NCBI GenBank assembly: GCA_934700335.1 | Contig: CAKUXM010000004.1 | Location: forward strand, 1 to 64,000 | Source of the DNA: an uncultured Candidatus Melainabacteria bacterium | Lineage (GTDB): Bacteria > Cyanobacteriota > Vampirovibrionia > Gastranaerophilales > Gastranaerophilaceae | Length of the DNA stretch: 64,000 nt | Reading direction: 5' to 3' | Shown: piece by piece, positions 42,322 to 50,779 of the stretch | Layout of the letters: each line of letters opens with the position of its first letter | Position numbering within the stretch: position 1 is the stretch's first letter | The notes under the pieces: model-generated | Told to the model about the DNA's origin: nothing | Database searches by the model: none | Seen by the model: the letters and a program-made list of their open reading frames with translations, nothing else | Made by a program: the position numbers and the translations under genes

Positions 42322-42344
42322 ATTTGTATTAAAACAATACAAAT
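42322..42344. promoter_or_regulatory. Inverted repeat upstream of the plsC operon
   Basis: A perfect ATTTGTATT-AAAAC-AATACAAAT inverted repeat abuts the -35 box at 42345. Its position between divergent genes suits a repressor or regulator binding site. Confidence 0.55.
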
Positions 42345-42372
42345 TTTACAAATAAAAAATATATAGTATAAT
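42345..42372 (+). promoter_or_regulatory. Promoter of the plsC-plsC-ssb operon
   Basis: TTTACA (42345-42350), a 16-base spacer and TATAAT (42367-42372) are followed by GGAGGAAC and the ATG at 42391. Confidence 0.75.
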
Positions 42373-42390
42373 AGAACAAGTGGAGGAACT

Positions 42391-43050
42391 ATGGCAAATC
42401 AAAAACAACCAAAAAATTATGCACGTAGAACTGCAAAATATTTCAATTTTTGGAGAAAATTTTTTCAAAGAGTAGTTTGTAAGTTCTGGTATGGAATGCA
42501 ATTCAAGCTGATGTACAGAGTTGAGATTGAGGGCAAAGAAAACATTCCAAAAGACAACAAGTATATTGCTTGCGGTAATCATATATCATCTCTTGATCCG
42601 TTTTTAGTTTGTTTTACACTAAATAGACCAGTAGCATATATGGCAAAAAAAGAACTTTTTGAAAAAAGATTTGTACGATGGATGCTAGATTGGGAAGGCG
42701 CATTTGCCGTTAACCGTGAAAAATTAGAAGTTTCTACAATTAAAACTGCCCTTGAAGTACAAAATACGGACTGGGTACTGGGCTTATTTCCACAAGGCAC
42801 AAGAGCAGAAGTAGGAAAAATTGAAGATATAAAAAAAGGTTTTGCAGGTCTTGCAAAAGCTACTAAATGTGATATTTTACCAATCGGCATAATTGGTTCA
42901 CAAAATAAAACTCTTTGTCCTTTCAAAGGCAAAATTAAAATTAAAATTGGAGAAGTAATTCCATTCAGTGAAGATTTAGATGCTGTTATGGAACAATGGG
43001 GATTGGCTATTCAAAAGCTTACAGGTTTTGAATACATTCCTGCAACTTAG
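42391..43050 (+). CDS. 1-acyl-glycerol-3-phosphate acyltransferase (PlsC family)
   Basis: PlsC enzymes add the second acyl chain in phosphatidic acid synthesis at the inner membrane. The 219-residue protein has block I GNHISSLDP (the HX4D motif), block II around FVRWMLDWEGAFAVNRE, block III FPQGTRA and block IV ILPIGIIGS. It is followed 11 bases later by a second PlsC-type gene, so two acyltransferases are co-expressed. Confidence 0.9.
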   Translation: MANQKQPKNYARRTAKYFNFWRKFFQRVVCKFWYGMQFKLMYRVEIEGKENIPKDNKYIACGNHISSLDPFLVCFTLNRPVAYMAKKELFEKRFVRWMLDWEGAFAVNREKLEVSTIKTALEVQNTDWVLGLFPQGTRAEVGKIEDIKKGFAGLAKATKCDILPIGIIGSQNKTLCPFKGKIKIKIGEVIPFSEDLDAVMEQWGLAIQKLTGFEYIPAT

Positions 43051-43061
43051 GAAAGAAAAAG

Positions 43062-43769
43062 ATGGCTAAAGAAAAAGATAAAAAAGAACCAAGAAATTTT
43101 GCAAGAAGATTTGCAAGTGATTACCATATTTGGAGAACATTATTTTACTATTTCGTATTAGTATTTATGGTTTTTCCAGTACAAGCATTTTATTACAAAT
43201 TAAAAATCGAAGGTAGAAAAAATTTACCTAAAAATAGAAACGTAATCTATGTAGGAAACCACGTTTCAGAACTTGACCCGCCATTTGTAGGATATGCAGT
43301 TGCAAGACCAATTGCATTTATGGCGAAAAAAGAACTTTTTGAAGGTAACTCAATTAAAACTTGGTTAGTAAAAAGATTGGGAGCGTTCGCTGTTAATAGA
43401 GAAAAACCTGAACTAGCAACTTTTAAAACAGTTACAGAAATTTTTAAAACATCTTGGGGACTAGGAATTTTTCCACAAGGTGGCACTCGTAAAAATAAAA
43501 AATTAGAAGATATTCATAAAGGATTTATTCTATTTGCAAAAAAATTCAAGGCAGACATTGTACCAATTTCAATTTGCGGACTTGAAGAATATTCTAAAAA
43601 ATTTAGAGGCAGAAATGTAAAAATTGTAATTGGTAAACCGATTTCTTATGAATTACCAGAAGACGAAATTGTTAAACTTTGGTGCGAAGAAATATGTAAA
43701 AATACAGGTTACGAAAATTGCGTAACAGGCAATAATTCAGAAAATACAGAAGAAGTAAAAGAGGGCTAA
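43062..43769 (+). CDS. Second PlsC-family acyltransferase
   Basis: The 235-residue protein repeats the architecture of its neighbour: a hydrophobic segment (about 25-45), GNHVSELDP (HX4D), GAFAVNREKPE, FPQGGTRKNKK and IVPISICG. It is clearly a paralogue. The catalytic His and Asp are intact. A difference in acyl chain or acceptor from the first enzyme is plausible but cannot be read from the sequence. Confidence 0.88.
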   Translation: MAKEKDKKEPRNFARRFASDYHIWRTLFYYFVLVFMVFPVQAFYYKLKIEGRKNLPKNRNVIYVGNHVSELDPPFVGYAVARPIAFMAKKELFEGNSIKTWLVKRLGAFAVNREKPELATFKTVTEIFKTSWGLGIFPQGGTRKNKKLEDIHKGFILFAKKFKADIVPISICGLEEYSKKFRGRNVKIVIGKPISYELPEDEIVKLWCEEICKNTGYENCVTGNNSENTEEVKEG

Positions 43770-43774
43770 TAAAT

Positions 43775-44101
43775 ATGAATAGTGTAGTAATTGTAGGACG
43801 TGCAGGTCAAGACTCAGATATCAAATACTTTGAATCAGGAAAAGTAAGAACAAATTTTTCACTTGCCGTAAACCGTTGGGACAGCAAAACTAAATCAGAA
43901 GTAACAGACTGGTTTAACGTAGATGTTTGGGACAAACAAGCAGAATTTGCTGGCGAATATGTAAAAAAAGGCAGAATGGTTGCCGTTGAAGGTAGAATTG
44001 CTATCAACAAATGGAAAGACCAATCTGGTGAAGAAAAAGAAAGATTTTTAGTTGTAGCTAATAACATTAGATTATTAGGTTCAAAAAGGGACGAACAGTA
44101 A
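43775..44101 (+). CDS. ssb: Short single-stranded DNA-binding protein
   Basis: SSB coats single-stranded DNA during replication and repair. The 108-residue protein holds only the OB fold (NSVVIVGRAGQDSDIKYFE, TNFSLAVNRWDSKTK, DWFNVDVWDKQAEFAGEYVK, VEGRIAIN). It lacks the Gly/Pro linker and acidic DDIPF-type tip that recruit partners in most bacterial SSBs. Short SSBs occur in cyanobacteria and phages. It sits five bases after plsC, an unusual neighbourhood for ssb. Confidence 0.9.
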   Translation: MNSVVIVGRAGQDSDIKYFESGKVRTNFSLAVNRWDSKTKSEVTDWFNVDVWDKQAEFAGEYVKKGRMVAVEGRIAINKWKDQSGEEKERFLVVANNIRLLGSKRDEQ

Positions 44102-44103
44102 CA

Positions 44104-45426
44104 ATGATTATCTCCAACCTTATTGGTATTCTTGCAGATGATATAACTGAAATTAACGATGCAGCTTTACAGTTTCACTTAAAAGGTGCACATACTCAAG
44201 TTGTCTTGGATTGTGAAAATATCCAACAAGGGATAAAAAATATTCAAGTTTGGGCAGTAACAACAGCTAGTAGAGGTAAATCTCTTGAAACATCTTACAA
44301 CGAAGTAAAAAAAGCTTGCATAAAACTTACTGACGACTTGGGCATAGATAAATTTTTCAAAAAAATTGATACATACTGCAGAGGTAATATTGGTATAGAA
44401 ACTCTAAGCATGATAGAAAACCTTAATCTTGATGCCGCAATCATCATACCGGCATCTCCATTCCACAACATAACAACTGTTGGAGGATATCAGTTGATTA
44501 AAGGTTTACCAATTGAAAGAACAGAAATTGCTAGAGACGTAATGGCGCCAGTTACAGAATCATACATTCCGACTTTATTGAAAATGCAACTTGATGAAGA
44601 TAAAACAGACCTTATTGGACACCTTGAATTGAACAGAGTTATGCAAGGTGCTGGACCTATTTTAATGGAATTAAAAGACTTAATTAATTCTGGCAAAAAA
44701 ATCATTGTAGCAGATGCTGTTTCAAACGATGATATTGAACAAATATTACTTGCAATAATGAAATCAAAATTAAATATTTTGCCAGTAGGTACAACTGCAA
44801 CAGCACAAATTCTAGCAAATCACATTTTAGATGAAATTAAACATAAGGAAGAAGAAGCACAAACAAAACCAGTTAAAATTCCTAATTTACCAAAATTAAT
44901 CGTATCTGGTTCACCAACTCACTTATGCAGAACTCAAATAGAAAAATTAACAGCTTCTGAAGAAATCGAAAATAAATTTGCAATTAGCATAACAATGCAA
45001 ATGCTTATGGAAGGAATTTCAGAAGAGGTTGTGAACAAAGTTATTAATGCGCTAGAAAATAATGATATAGTAACAATTAACGCATCGTCTTTGATACAAG
45101 AATTTGACGGTTTTTCTGACGATTCTCTTGATAACGAAATGACAAAACCAAAATTAATCACACGAATTTCAGATTTTCTTGCAGAATTAACTAGTCAAGT
45201 AATCAGTAGAAAAGAAGTAATTTTAATAACATTAGGTAGCCAAACATCAATAAAATGTTGTAAAGCGATAAACTCTTTACAATTACAAATAATTGATGAA
45301 GTTGCACCACAAATCGCTCTATCCCTAGACTACAAATCACAATGGATAGTTTCAAAATCAGGTTATGGTGGGAATTCATCAACCTTGATAGAAATTTTAA
45401 AATATTTCAAAAACCATCTTTACTAA
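44104..45426 (+). CDS. Four-carbon acid sugar kinase-like protein (OtnK/DUF1537)
   Basis: The 440-residue protein has the N-terminal signature IGILADDITEINDAALQF with KIDTYCRGNIG and IIIPASPFHNIT in place of the canonical DDxTGAxD and KIDSTLRG motifs. A C-terminal nucleotide-binding domain (from about residue 260) includes IVSGSPTHLCRTQIEKL and a late GYGGNSSTLIEIL. Family members phosphorylate erythronate/threonate-type acids. Substitution of the usual TGAxD (here TEINDAALQ) makes the substrate uncertain. It is two bases from ssb, so it is the last gene of the operon. Confidence 0.7.
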   Translation: MIISNLIGILADDITEINDAALQFHLKGAHTQVVLDCENIQQGIKNIQVWAVTTASRGKSLETSYNEVKKACIKLTDDLGIDKFFKKIDTYCRGNIGIETLSMIENLNLDAAIIIPASPFHNITTVGGYQLIKGLPIERTEIARDVMAPVTESYIPTLLKMQLDEDKTDLIGHLELNRVMQGAGPILMELKDLINSGKKIIVADAVSNDDIEQILLAIMKSKLNILPVGTTATAQILANHILDEIKHKEEEAQTKPVKIPNLPKLIVSGSPTHLCRTQIEKLTASEEIENKFAISITMQMLMEGISEEVVNKVINALENNDIVTINASSLIQEFDGFSDDSLDNEMTKPKLITRISDFLAELTSQVISRKEVILITLGSQTSIKCCKAINSLQLQIIDEVAPQIALSLDYKSQWIVSKSGYGGNSSTLIEILKYFKNHLY

Positions 45427-45450
45427 AGTTCATGAAAATTTGTTAAGCAT

Positions 45451-45479
45451 TTGTCTATTTGAATAAAATAAGTTATTCT
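45451..45479 (+). promoter_or_regulatory. Promoter with leaderless start, sensor kinase
   Basis: TTGTCT (45451-45456), a 17-base spacer and TATTCT (45474-45479) are followed after seven bases by the ATG at 45487. Confidence 0.6.
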
Positions 45480-45486
45480 TAATAGT

Positions 45487-47052
45487 ATGAGAAATGGGAT
45501 GATAGTCGTAGTTGACGATGAACAAGTCGTAACGTCGGCATTAAAAATGTTATTTAAAGTTGAGGGCTTTAGTAATGCGAATTATTTTAATAATCCGCTA
45601 GATGCTCTTGAATTTTTAAAGAATAATGAACCAGATGTTATAATTTCTGACGTAAAAATGCCGGAAATGAATGGTGTCGAGTTTTTAAAAGAAGCAAAAA
45701 AAATATATCCTGATGTTAGCAAAATCCTTTTAACAGGCTATGCCGATAAAGAAAACGCAATTGATGCAATCAATAATGTTGGTATTTATAAATACTTGGA
45801 AAAACCTTGGGACAATGACGATTTAATCATTACTGTCAAAAATGGTATTGAAAGAAGCAACTTAATAAAGAAATTAAATGAAAAAATTTCAGAATTAGAA
45901 GTTGCAAAAGCTGAATTAGAAAAATATTCTCATAACTTGGAAGATTTAGTAAAAGAAAAAACTGCAGATATTTTAGAATTAAACTCGAAAATGAGTAATA
46001 TCATTAATTACTGCGCAGACGGTATTATAACAATTGATATTAACGGAAAAATTGAACAAGTGAACCCAACTTGCGAAAATTTAACAGGTCTTTCAGCAAT
46101 ACACTTAGAAAACATGAAATTCTCAGACATTGTTTATCCTCAAAAGGGAGAAATGTTCAAATCAATTGACCCAGATGAAAGAGAAATAGTTCTGAGAGAT
46201 TACTTTATAACAAACACTCTTTCTGGCAAATCAACTCCTGTTGAAATCAGCCTGGCTATGATTGAAAGCGAAGAGGATAAAGTTCAAAAATATGTTGGAG
46301 TAATCAGAGATGTCTCTGTACAAAAAGAAACAGAAAGATTAAGAGACGATTTTATTGCAACATTAACTCACGATATGAGAACACCTTTACTTGCGGCAAT
46401 TCAAACTCTTAAATTCTTCTTGGACGGAACACTTGGAAAATTTGAAGATAAAGCTACAATGTTGTTAACAACGCTAAAAACAAACAATGAAAACTTACTG
46501 GGACTTGTTAACTCATTGTTAGAAGTTTATAGATACGATTCTGGAAAACTTGAATTAGTCAAAACAAACTTTAATTTCAAAGGATTATGCGACCAATGTT
46601 ACAACGAGTTAAAATCGCTTGCAGACAAAAAAGATTTAGAATTCGTATTAGAATATGCACCAGATGAAAATACTTGTATTAACGCAGACAGAAGTGAATT
46701 AAGAAGAGTCATCACAAACTTATGCGGAAATGCAATCAATTACACAAACAGCGGTGGAAAAGTAGTTATAAGCGTAAAACAAGAAGATAATGACATTGTT
46801 TTTTCTGTAATTGATAATGGTAACGGCATACCAAAAGAAGATATTCCAAGTCTATTCAAAAGATTTTCACAAGGAACAAGTAAAAAACGTTCTACAGGAA
46901 CAGGTTTGGGATTGTATTTATCAAGACAAATTGTAGAAGCTCATGGTGGAAAAATTTGGCTTGAAAGCAAATTGAATAAAGGTAGCGAATTCTCATTCTT
47001 ACTAACAAATATTGTTGTTCCGAATAAAGAAAGGGTATTAATCCATGAGTAA
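45487..47052 (+). CDS. Receiver-PAS-histidine kinase hybrid sensor
   Basis: The 521-residue soluble protein has an N-terminal receiver (Asp10/11, phospho-acceptor Asp55, Lys106 in YLEKPW), a coiled coil (about 120-165) and a PAS domain (about 168-285). Then come a HisKA domain with His295 in TLTHDMRTP, and an ATPase domain with Asn415, DNGNGIP and GTGLGLYLS. It has no membrane helix, so it senses in the cytoplasm, with its own output under receiver control. It overlaps the next gene, a NarL-type regulator, by eight bases, so they are probably cognate partners. Confidence 0.92.
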   Translation: MRNGMIVVVDDEQVVTSALKMLFKVEGFSNANYFNNPLDALEFLKNNEPDVIISDVKMPEMNGVEFLKEAKKIYPDVSKILLTGYADKENAIDAINNVGIYKYLEKPWDNDDLIITVKNGIERSNLIKKLNEKISELEVAKAELEKYSHNLEDLVKEKTADILELNSKMSNIINYCADGIITIDINGKIEQVNPTCENLTGLSAIHLENMKFSDIVYPQKGEMFKSIDPDEREIVLRDYFITNTLSGKSTPVEISLAMIESEEDKVQKYVGVIRDVSVQKETERLRDDFIATLTHDMRTPLLAAIQTLKFFLDGTLGKFEDKATMLLTTLKTNNENLLGLVNSLLEVYRYDSGKLELVKTNFNFKGLCDQCYNELKSLADKKDLEFVLEYAPDENTCINADRSELRRVITNLCGNAINYTNSGGKVVISVKQEDNDIVFSVIDNGNGIPKEDIPSLFKRFSQGTSKKRSTGTGLGLYLSRQIVEAHGGKIWLESKLNKGSEFSFLLTNIVVPNKERVLIHE

Positions 47053-47728
47053 TGATATAAGAGTTTTAATGGTAGAAGACCACGAAATGACAAGAATTGC
47101 TTTATCTCTTGTTATCGAAAGAGCTGAAAACATTGAATTGATTGACACAGCAGAAGACGGCATATCTGGTATTAACAAGGCAAAACTTTTAAACCCAGAC
47201 ATCGTATTGATGGATATCGGCTTACCAGAAATTGACGGAATTGAAGCAACAAAGGTTATTAAAGAATACAATCCAGAAGTGAAAGTTTTGATGTACACTT
47301 CAAGAGATAGCGAAGAAGATGTGCTTTCTGCATTTGAATCAGGCGCTGACGGATATATTATGAAGGGTGCTACAAAAGATCAAACTATTTCTGCAATAAA
47401 AGCTGTTGCAGAAGGTATTGCTTGGATTGACCAAAACATTGCAAGAATTGTTTTATCAAATATTCAACGCAATAAAAATTCTTATCCACTTATAACTGAA
47501 GAAACAAGATTAAATAAAACAAATGCTAAAAACACTTATGGCTTAACTGATAGAGAATTAGAAGTTTTAGGTCTTATCGTAAACGGCTTATCAAATAGAG
47601 AAATTGCAGATGAATTGGTTATTTCTTATGCAACTGCAAAAGCTCACGTTCACAGCATTTTACAAAAACTTTGCACAGAAAACAGAACAAAAGCTATCAA
47701 CCTTGCAATGAAAGAAGGCTTGGTTTAG
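47045..47728 (+). CDS. NarL/FixJ-type response regulator
   Basis: The 227-residue protein has a receiver domain (Asp12, phospho-acceptor Asp57 in IVLMDIGLPEIDG, Lys107) and a C-terminal LuxR/GerE HTH (about 160-225, LTDRELEVLGLIVNGLSNRE). It is probably phosphorylated by the overlapping kinase and regulates transcription. Targets are unknown; the 482-residue gene three bases downstream is a direct candidate. Confidence 0.92.
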   Translation: MSNDIRVLMVEDHEMTRIALSLVIERAENIELIDTAEDGISGINKAKLLNPDIVLMDIGLPEIDGIEATKVIKEYNPEVKVLMYTSRDSEEDVLSAFESGADGYIMKGATKDQTISAIKAVAEGIAWIDQNIARIVLSNIQRNKNSYPLITEETRLNKTNAKNTYGLTDRELEVLGLIVNGLSNREIADELVISYATAKAHVHSILQKLCTENRTKAINLAMKEGLV

Positions 47729-47731
47729 TCA

Positions 47732-49180
47732 ATGTTTTTAACTTCTGCATTTGCGTTATTAATTCAACCAGATTTGAATTTATTGGCTTATGACGATAGC
47801 TTAAACAATTCAGTTGCCTCAAAAATTGAACTTACTATCCCTGAAATTAGTAAAAGGGAGTTGAATAAGGTTAGAAGAGAAGAGGCAAAAAGATTAAAAA
47901 ATAAACAGAAAGAGCTGTCGACAGCTACTAATCCAAAAGCTACGAAGAAAAAATTTACAAAAGCCGATGCAAAAAAACAAGCTAAAGAAGTTAAAAAGAA
48001 TATTAAACAAGAAATTGCAACATTTGATATTGCAATGCCAAGTTTTCATAAAAGCGTAGAAGAAAAACAATTAGATTACGAATATAACGTTAGAAAAAGA
48101 GAACTTAGAGAACAATATGAAAAAAGTCTTATGCCGAAATCTGGATATATGACAGTTGCTCAATACGAGGCAGAATCAAGGGTTAAGGATAAAACAAAAG
48201 AGGATAGAGAGTTTATCGCTCCGGTACAAGATAAGGATATGAAATACCTTCCTCAACCGGTTTATAAACTTGTTAGATATAACGACCCACCTGGAAGTCC
48301 AGATATTAGATTGAGCAGAAAACATAGATTTGATAGAAGAGAAAACGGCTTCGGACTTATTTCAAACGACTTAAGAACAATGGTTTATCCGGTAGTTTAT
48401 TATTACGCAGATAGAAACGTTACTACTTGCGACGTTTTTGTTGTGCCACTGGATACTGGATTACCTGATACACAAAGAATAATAAAGGCTAATGTTGCAA
48501 AAAGATGGCAAAGCCCTATTCTTGAAACAGAGAAAGACACAGAAGTTAGAGATACGTTTAGAACGATTACCCCGATTGATTTTGACGTAAACCATACAAA
48601 ACTTGTTGCAAAAGAAAAAATTGGTAATAATTTTGACGGTATTTGGCAAACAAATGTTTGGACATACGATTTTAGAACTAAGAAAGCAACAAATCTTGTA
48701 GAAATCAGACAAGCGATTTTGCATTATTGGGAAAAGACCAAAGGTTTTGAATTGAGCGAATATCGCTGGGATATTTATCCTTTGGGCTTTGATAAAAATA
48801 ATAATGATAGAGTTTTGATGAATGCTTATGCGTTTACTGGCAATAAACCTAAATTTTTAGGCGCTTGGAGTATTGATTATAATGGAAATTATTCAAGACT
48901 TGAATCTTTGAATAATCAAGCAATGGAAGTAAGTGTTATTGGGTTTAAACTTGTACAAGCAGGGGTTAAGGATCCTGAACTTGTAAAGGCTGAGACTAAA
49001 CACTTAGAAGATGTAAAAAAAATAGAAAAAAAAGAAGCTAAAGAGGCTAAAAAGCAAGAAAAGAAAGAAAAAGAATTTGTTTATAAAAGACAATTAAAAC
49101 AGTTACAGAATGAATATAAATCAAAGAGAAAAAATTTAAAGAAATCAAAGAAAAAGAAAAGAAGTGGTCCAACAAGCTAG
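47732..49180 (+). CDS. Basic hypothetical protein downstream of the two-component pair
   Basis: I do not recognise a family. The 482 residues begin with a short hydrophobic segment (about 1-20) that could be a weak signal. A very Lys-rich helical part (about 45-140) and a folded middle (about 170-400, beta-rich: MVYPVVYYYADRNVTT, ILHYWEKTKGFELSEYRW, LGAWSIDYNGNYSRL) follow. A Lys/Glu coiled-coil tail comes last. It is co-transcribed with the sensor and regulator. Envelope or RNA-binding roles are speculation. Confidence 0.6.
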   Translation: MFLTSAFALLIQPDLNLLAYDDSLNNSVASKIELTIPEISKRELNKVRREEAKRLKNKQKELSTATNPKATKKKFTKADAKKQAKEVKKNIKQEIATFDIAMPSFHKSVEEKQLDYEYNVRKRELREQYEKSLMPKSGYMTVAQYEAESRVKDKTKEDREFIAPVQDKDMKYLPQPVYKLVRYNDPPGSPDIRLSRKHRFDRRENGFGLISNDLRTMVYPVVYYYADRNVTTCDVFVVPLDTGLPDTQRIIKANVAKRWQSPILETEKDTEVRDTFRTITPIDFDVNHTKLVAKEKIGNNFDGIWQTNVWTYDFRTKKATNLVEIRQAILHYWEKTKGFELSEYRWDIYPLGFDKNNNDRVLMNAYAFTGNKPKFLGAWSIDYNGNYSRLESLNNQAMEVSVIGFKLVQAGVKDPELVKAETKHLEDVKKIEKKEAKEAKKQEKKEKEFVYKRQLKQLQNEYKSKRKNLKKSKKKKRSGPTS

Positions 49181-49196
49181 AATGAATTTTAATTTT

Positions 49197-49253
49197 CTCC
49201 TCTAAATGGAGGAGGTGGACATGGTGTGTCATGACATGGTGTGTCATGACATG
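49197..49253. repeat. Short hairpin plus 15-bp tandem repeat
   Basis: CTCC-TCTAAAT-GGAG forms a hairpin that also occurs at about 2282-2296. Then GACATGGTGTGTCAT is repeated 2.4 times (49218-49253). Each unit also has ATGACA/TGTCAT dyad symmetry. Confidence 0.6.
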
Positions 49254-49290
49254 AAAGGTATGGCGAAATTTGTAAGTATAATAACAACAG

Positions 49291-49317
49291 AGAGGCGAAG
49301 CCATAGGCTTCGCCTCT
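49291..49317. repeat. GAGGCGAAGCC palindrome, copy 3
   Basis: A perfect 12-bp stem AGAGGCGAAGCC-ATA-GGCTTCGCCTCT lies between the convergent 482-residue gene and ahcY. Confidence 0.9.
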
Positions 49318-49341
49318 TCTGTTTTAAATAATCTTTTTAAA

Positions 49342-50607
49342 TTATATTTTCCAAGAATGTAAATATTCTTCTTGTTCAGGTGTCAAAGTATCAATCTTAA
49401 CCCCCATAGAGTCAAGTTTAATCTTTGCAATCATAATATCTACTTCTTCCGGCAAAGTTAGCAATTTATTTGGCAATTTGCCTTGATTTTTAACAAGATA
49501 TTCAATACCCAAAGCTTGGTTTGCAAAAGACATATCCATAACGCTTGCAGGGTGTCCTTCTGCCGCTACAAGGTTAACTAATCTACCTTCTGCAATAACA
49601 TAAATAGATTTACCATTATCCAATTTATATTCTTCAAGATTTGGTCTGATTTGTTTAATTTCAACGGCATGTTCTCTCAATCCTTTAACATTAATCTCGT
49701 GGTCAAAGTGTCCACAGTTACCAACAAAAGAGCCGTCCTTCATATTCAACAAATGTTCAACATCAACGACATGTTTATCACCAGTTACAGCAATAAATAT
49801 ATCACCTTCTTTTGCGGCATCAGCAATAGGCATAACTCTATAACCTTCCATAACTGCCTCAAGTGCTTTCAGAGGGTCAACTTCACATACAATAACATTT
49901 GCACCTAAGCCTTTTGCTCTTAATGCACAACCCTTACCGCACCAGCCATAACCAGAAATTACAACTGTTTTACCCGCAATCAAAATATTTGCAGCTCTGA
50001 AAATACCGTCAAACAAGCTTTGACCTGTGCCGTATCTATTATCATACAAGTGTTTTGTCAAGCTTTCATTAACACCAACTGCTGGAGCTTTTAATTTGCC
50101 TTGTTCTTCCAAAGCTTTCAATCTAATAATACCAGTAGTTGTTTCTTCGGTAGAACCAATAATATGTTCAGCAAGTTCAGGTTTTTCTTCATAAATAGTT
50201 GCCATAATATCACAACCATCATCAATGATGATATTAGGATTATGTTCTAAAGCAACTCTTACGTGTTCTCTATATGTTTCAACAGATTCGCCAGCATAAC
50301 CGTAAACAGGAATGCCCCAATATTTAACCAATCCTGCTGCAACGTCATCTTGAGTAGACAAAGGGTTTGATGCAACTAAAACAGCATCAGCACCACCAGC
50401 CTTCATTACAGTACACAAAGCTGCAGTATCTTTTGTAACGTGTACACAAGCTGACAATCTCAAACCTTTAAATGGTTGTTCTTTTATAAATCTTTCTTGA
50501 ATACTTCTCAAAACCGGCATATCTCTTAATGCCCATTCAATATTGTTTTTGCCTTGTTCCGCAAGTGCAATATCTTTTATATCACAATTTAACATAGTTT
50601 CTACCAT
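49342..50607 (-). CDS. ahcY: S-adenosylhomocysteinase
   Basis: AhcY hydrolyses S-adenosylhomocysteine to adenosine and homocysteine and so relieves inhibition of methyltransferases. The 421-residue length is the short form without the extra loop of many proteobacterial enzymes. Motifs include SNPLSTQDDVAA, IDDGCDIMATIYE, GVNESLTKHLYDNRYGTGQS and the NAD Rossmann segment VVISGYGWCGKGCALRAKGLG. It is preceded by GAAAGGGATTAGA. The start is one base after the stop of a 53-residue small gene, in the glmS unit. Confidence 0.96.
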   Translation of the reverse strand: MVETMLNCDIKDIALAEQGKNNIEWALRDMPVLRSIQERFIKEQPFKGLRLSACVHVTKDTAALCTVMKAGGADAVLVASNPLSTQDDVAAGLVKYWGIPVYGYAGESVETYREHVRVALEHNPNIIIDDGCDIMATIYEEKPELAEHIIGSTEETTTGIIRLKALEEQGKLKAPAVGVNESLTKHLYDNRYGTGQSLFDGIFRAANILIAGKTVVISGYGWCGKGCALRAKGLGANVIVCEVDPLKALEAVMEGYRVMPIADAAKEGDIFIAVTGDKHVVDVEHLLNMKDGSFVGNCGHFDHEINVKGLREHAVEIKQIRPNLEEYKLDNGKSIYVIAEGRLVNLVAAEGHPASVMDMSFANQALGIEYLVKNQGKLPNKLLTLPEEVDIMIAKIKLDSMGVKIDTLTPEQEEYLHSWKI

Positions 50608-50608
50608 T

Positions 50609-50770
50609 CTAATCCCTTTCGTAAGCTAAACTTATTGTTAACGTAGTCTTATCGACATCAGTAATTGCCCAACGTAGAGGTACAATGCCTTGCTTTTTAA
50701 GCTCTGTTTCGACATATTCTGTCGAAACATTTTCTACGTTTTTAATCTTTACACAATCAGACAATATCAT
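50609..50770 (-). CDS. 53-residue small protein between glmS and ahcY
   Basis: The frame reads MILSDCVKIKNVENVSTEYV, then ETELKKQGIVPLRWAITDVD and KTTLTISLAYERD. It starts nine bases after glmS and ends one base before ahcY, so spacing and coding pattern argue for a real gene. AGGG lies upstream of the ATG. The predicted fold is a compact alpha/beta unit (strand, helix VETELKKQG, strands). A 10-bp perfect hairpin (50705-50729) lies inside it. I recognise no family. Confidence 0.7.
   Translation of the reverse strand: MILSDCVKIKNVENVSTEYVETELKKQGIVPLRWAITDVDKTTLTISLAYERD
50705..50729. repeat. 10-bp perfect hairpin inside the small gene
   Basis: TGTTTCGACA-TATTC-TGTCGAAACA lies within the coding region of the 53-residue gene and upstream of ahcY. 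Codons are consistent with coding, so it may double as an mRNA structure. Confidence 0.7.
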
Positions 50771-50779
50771 TGAAAAACC

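Noticed and set aside
48461..48724. Minus-strand open frame within the 482-residue gene
   Set aside because: It has a Cys/Phe-rich shadow composition inside a longer coherent coding frame.
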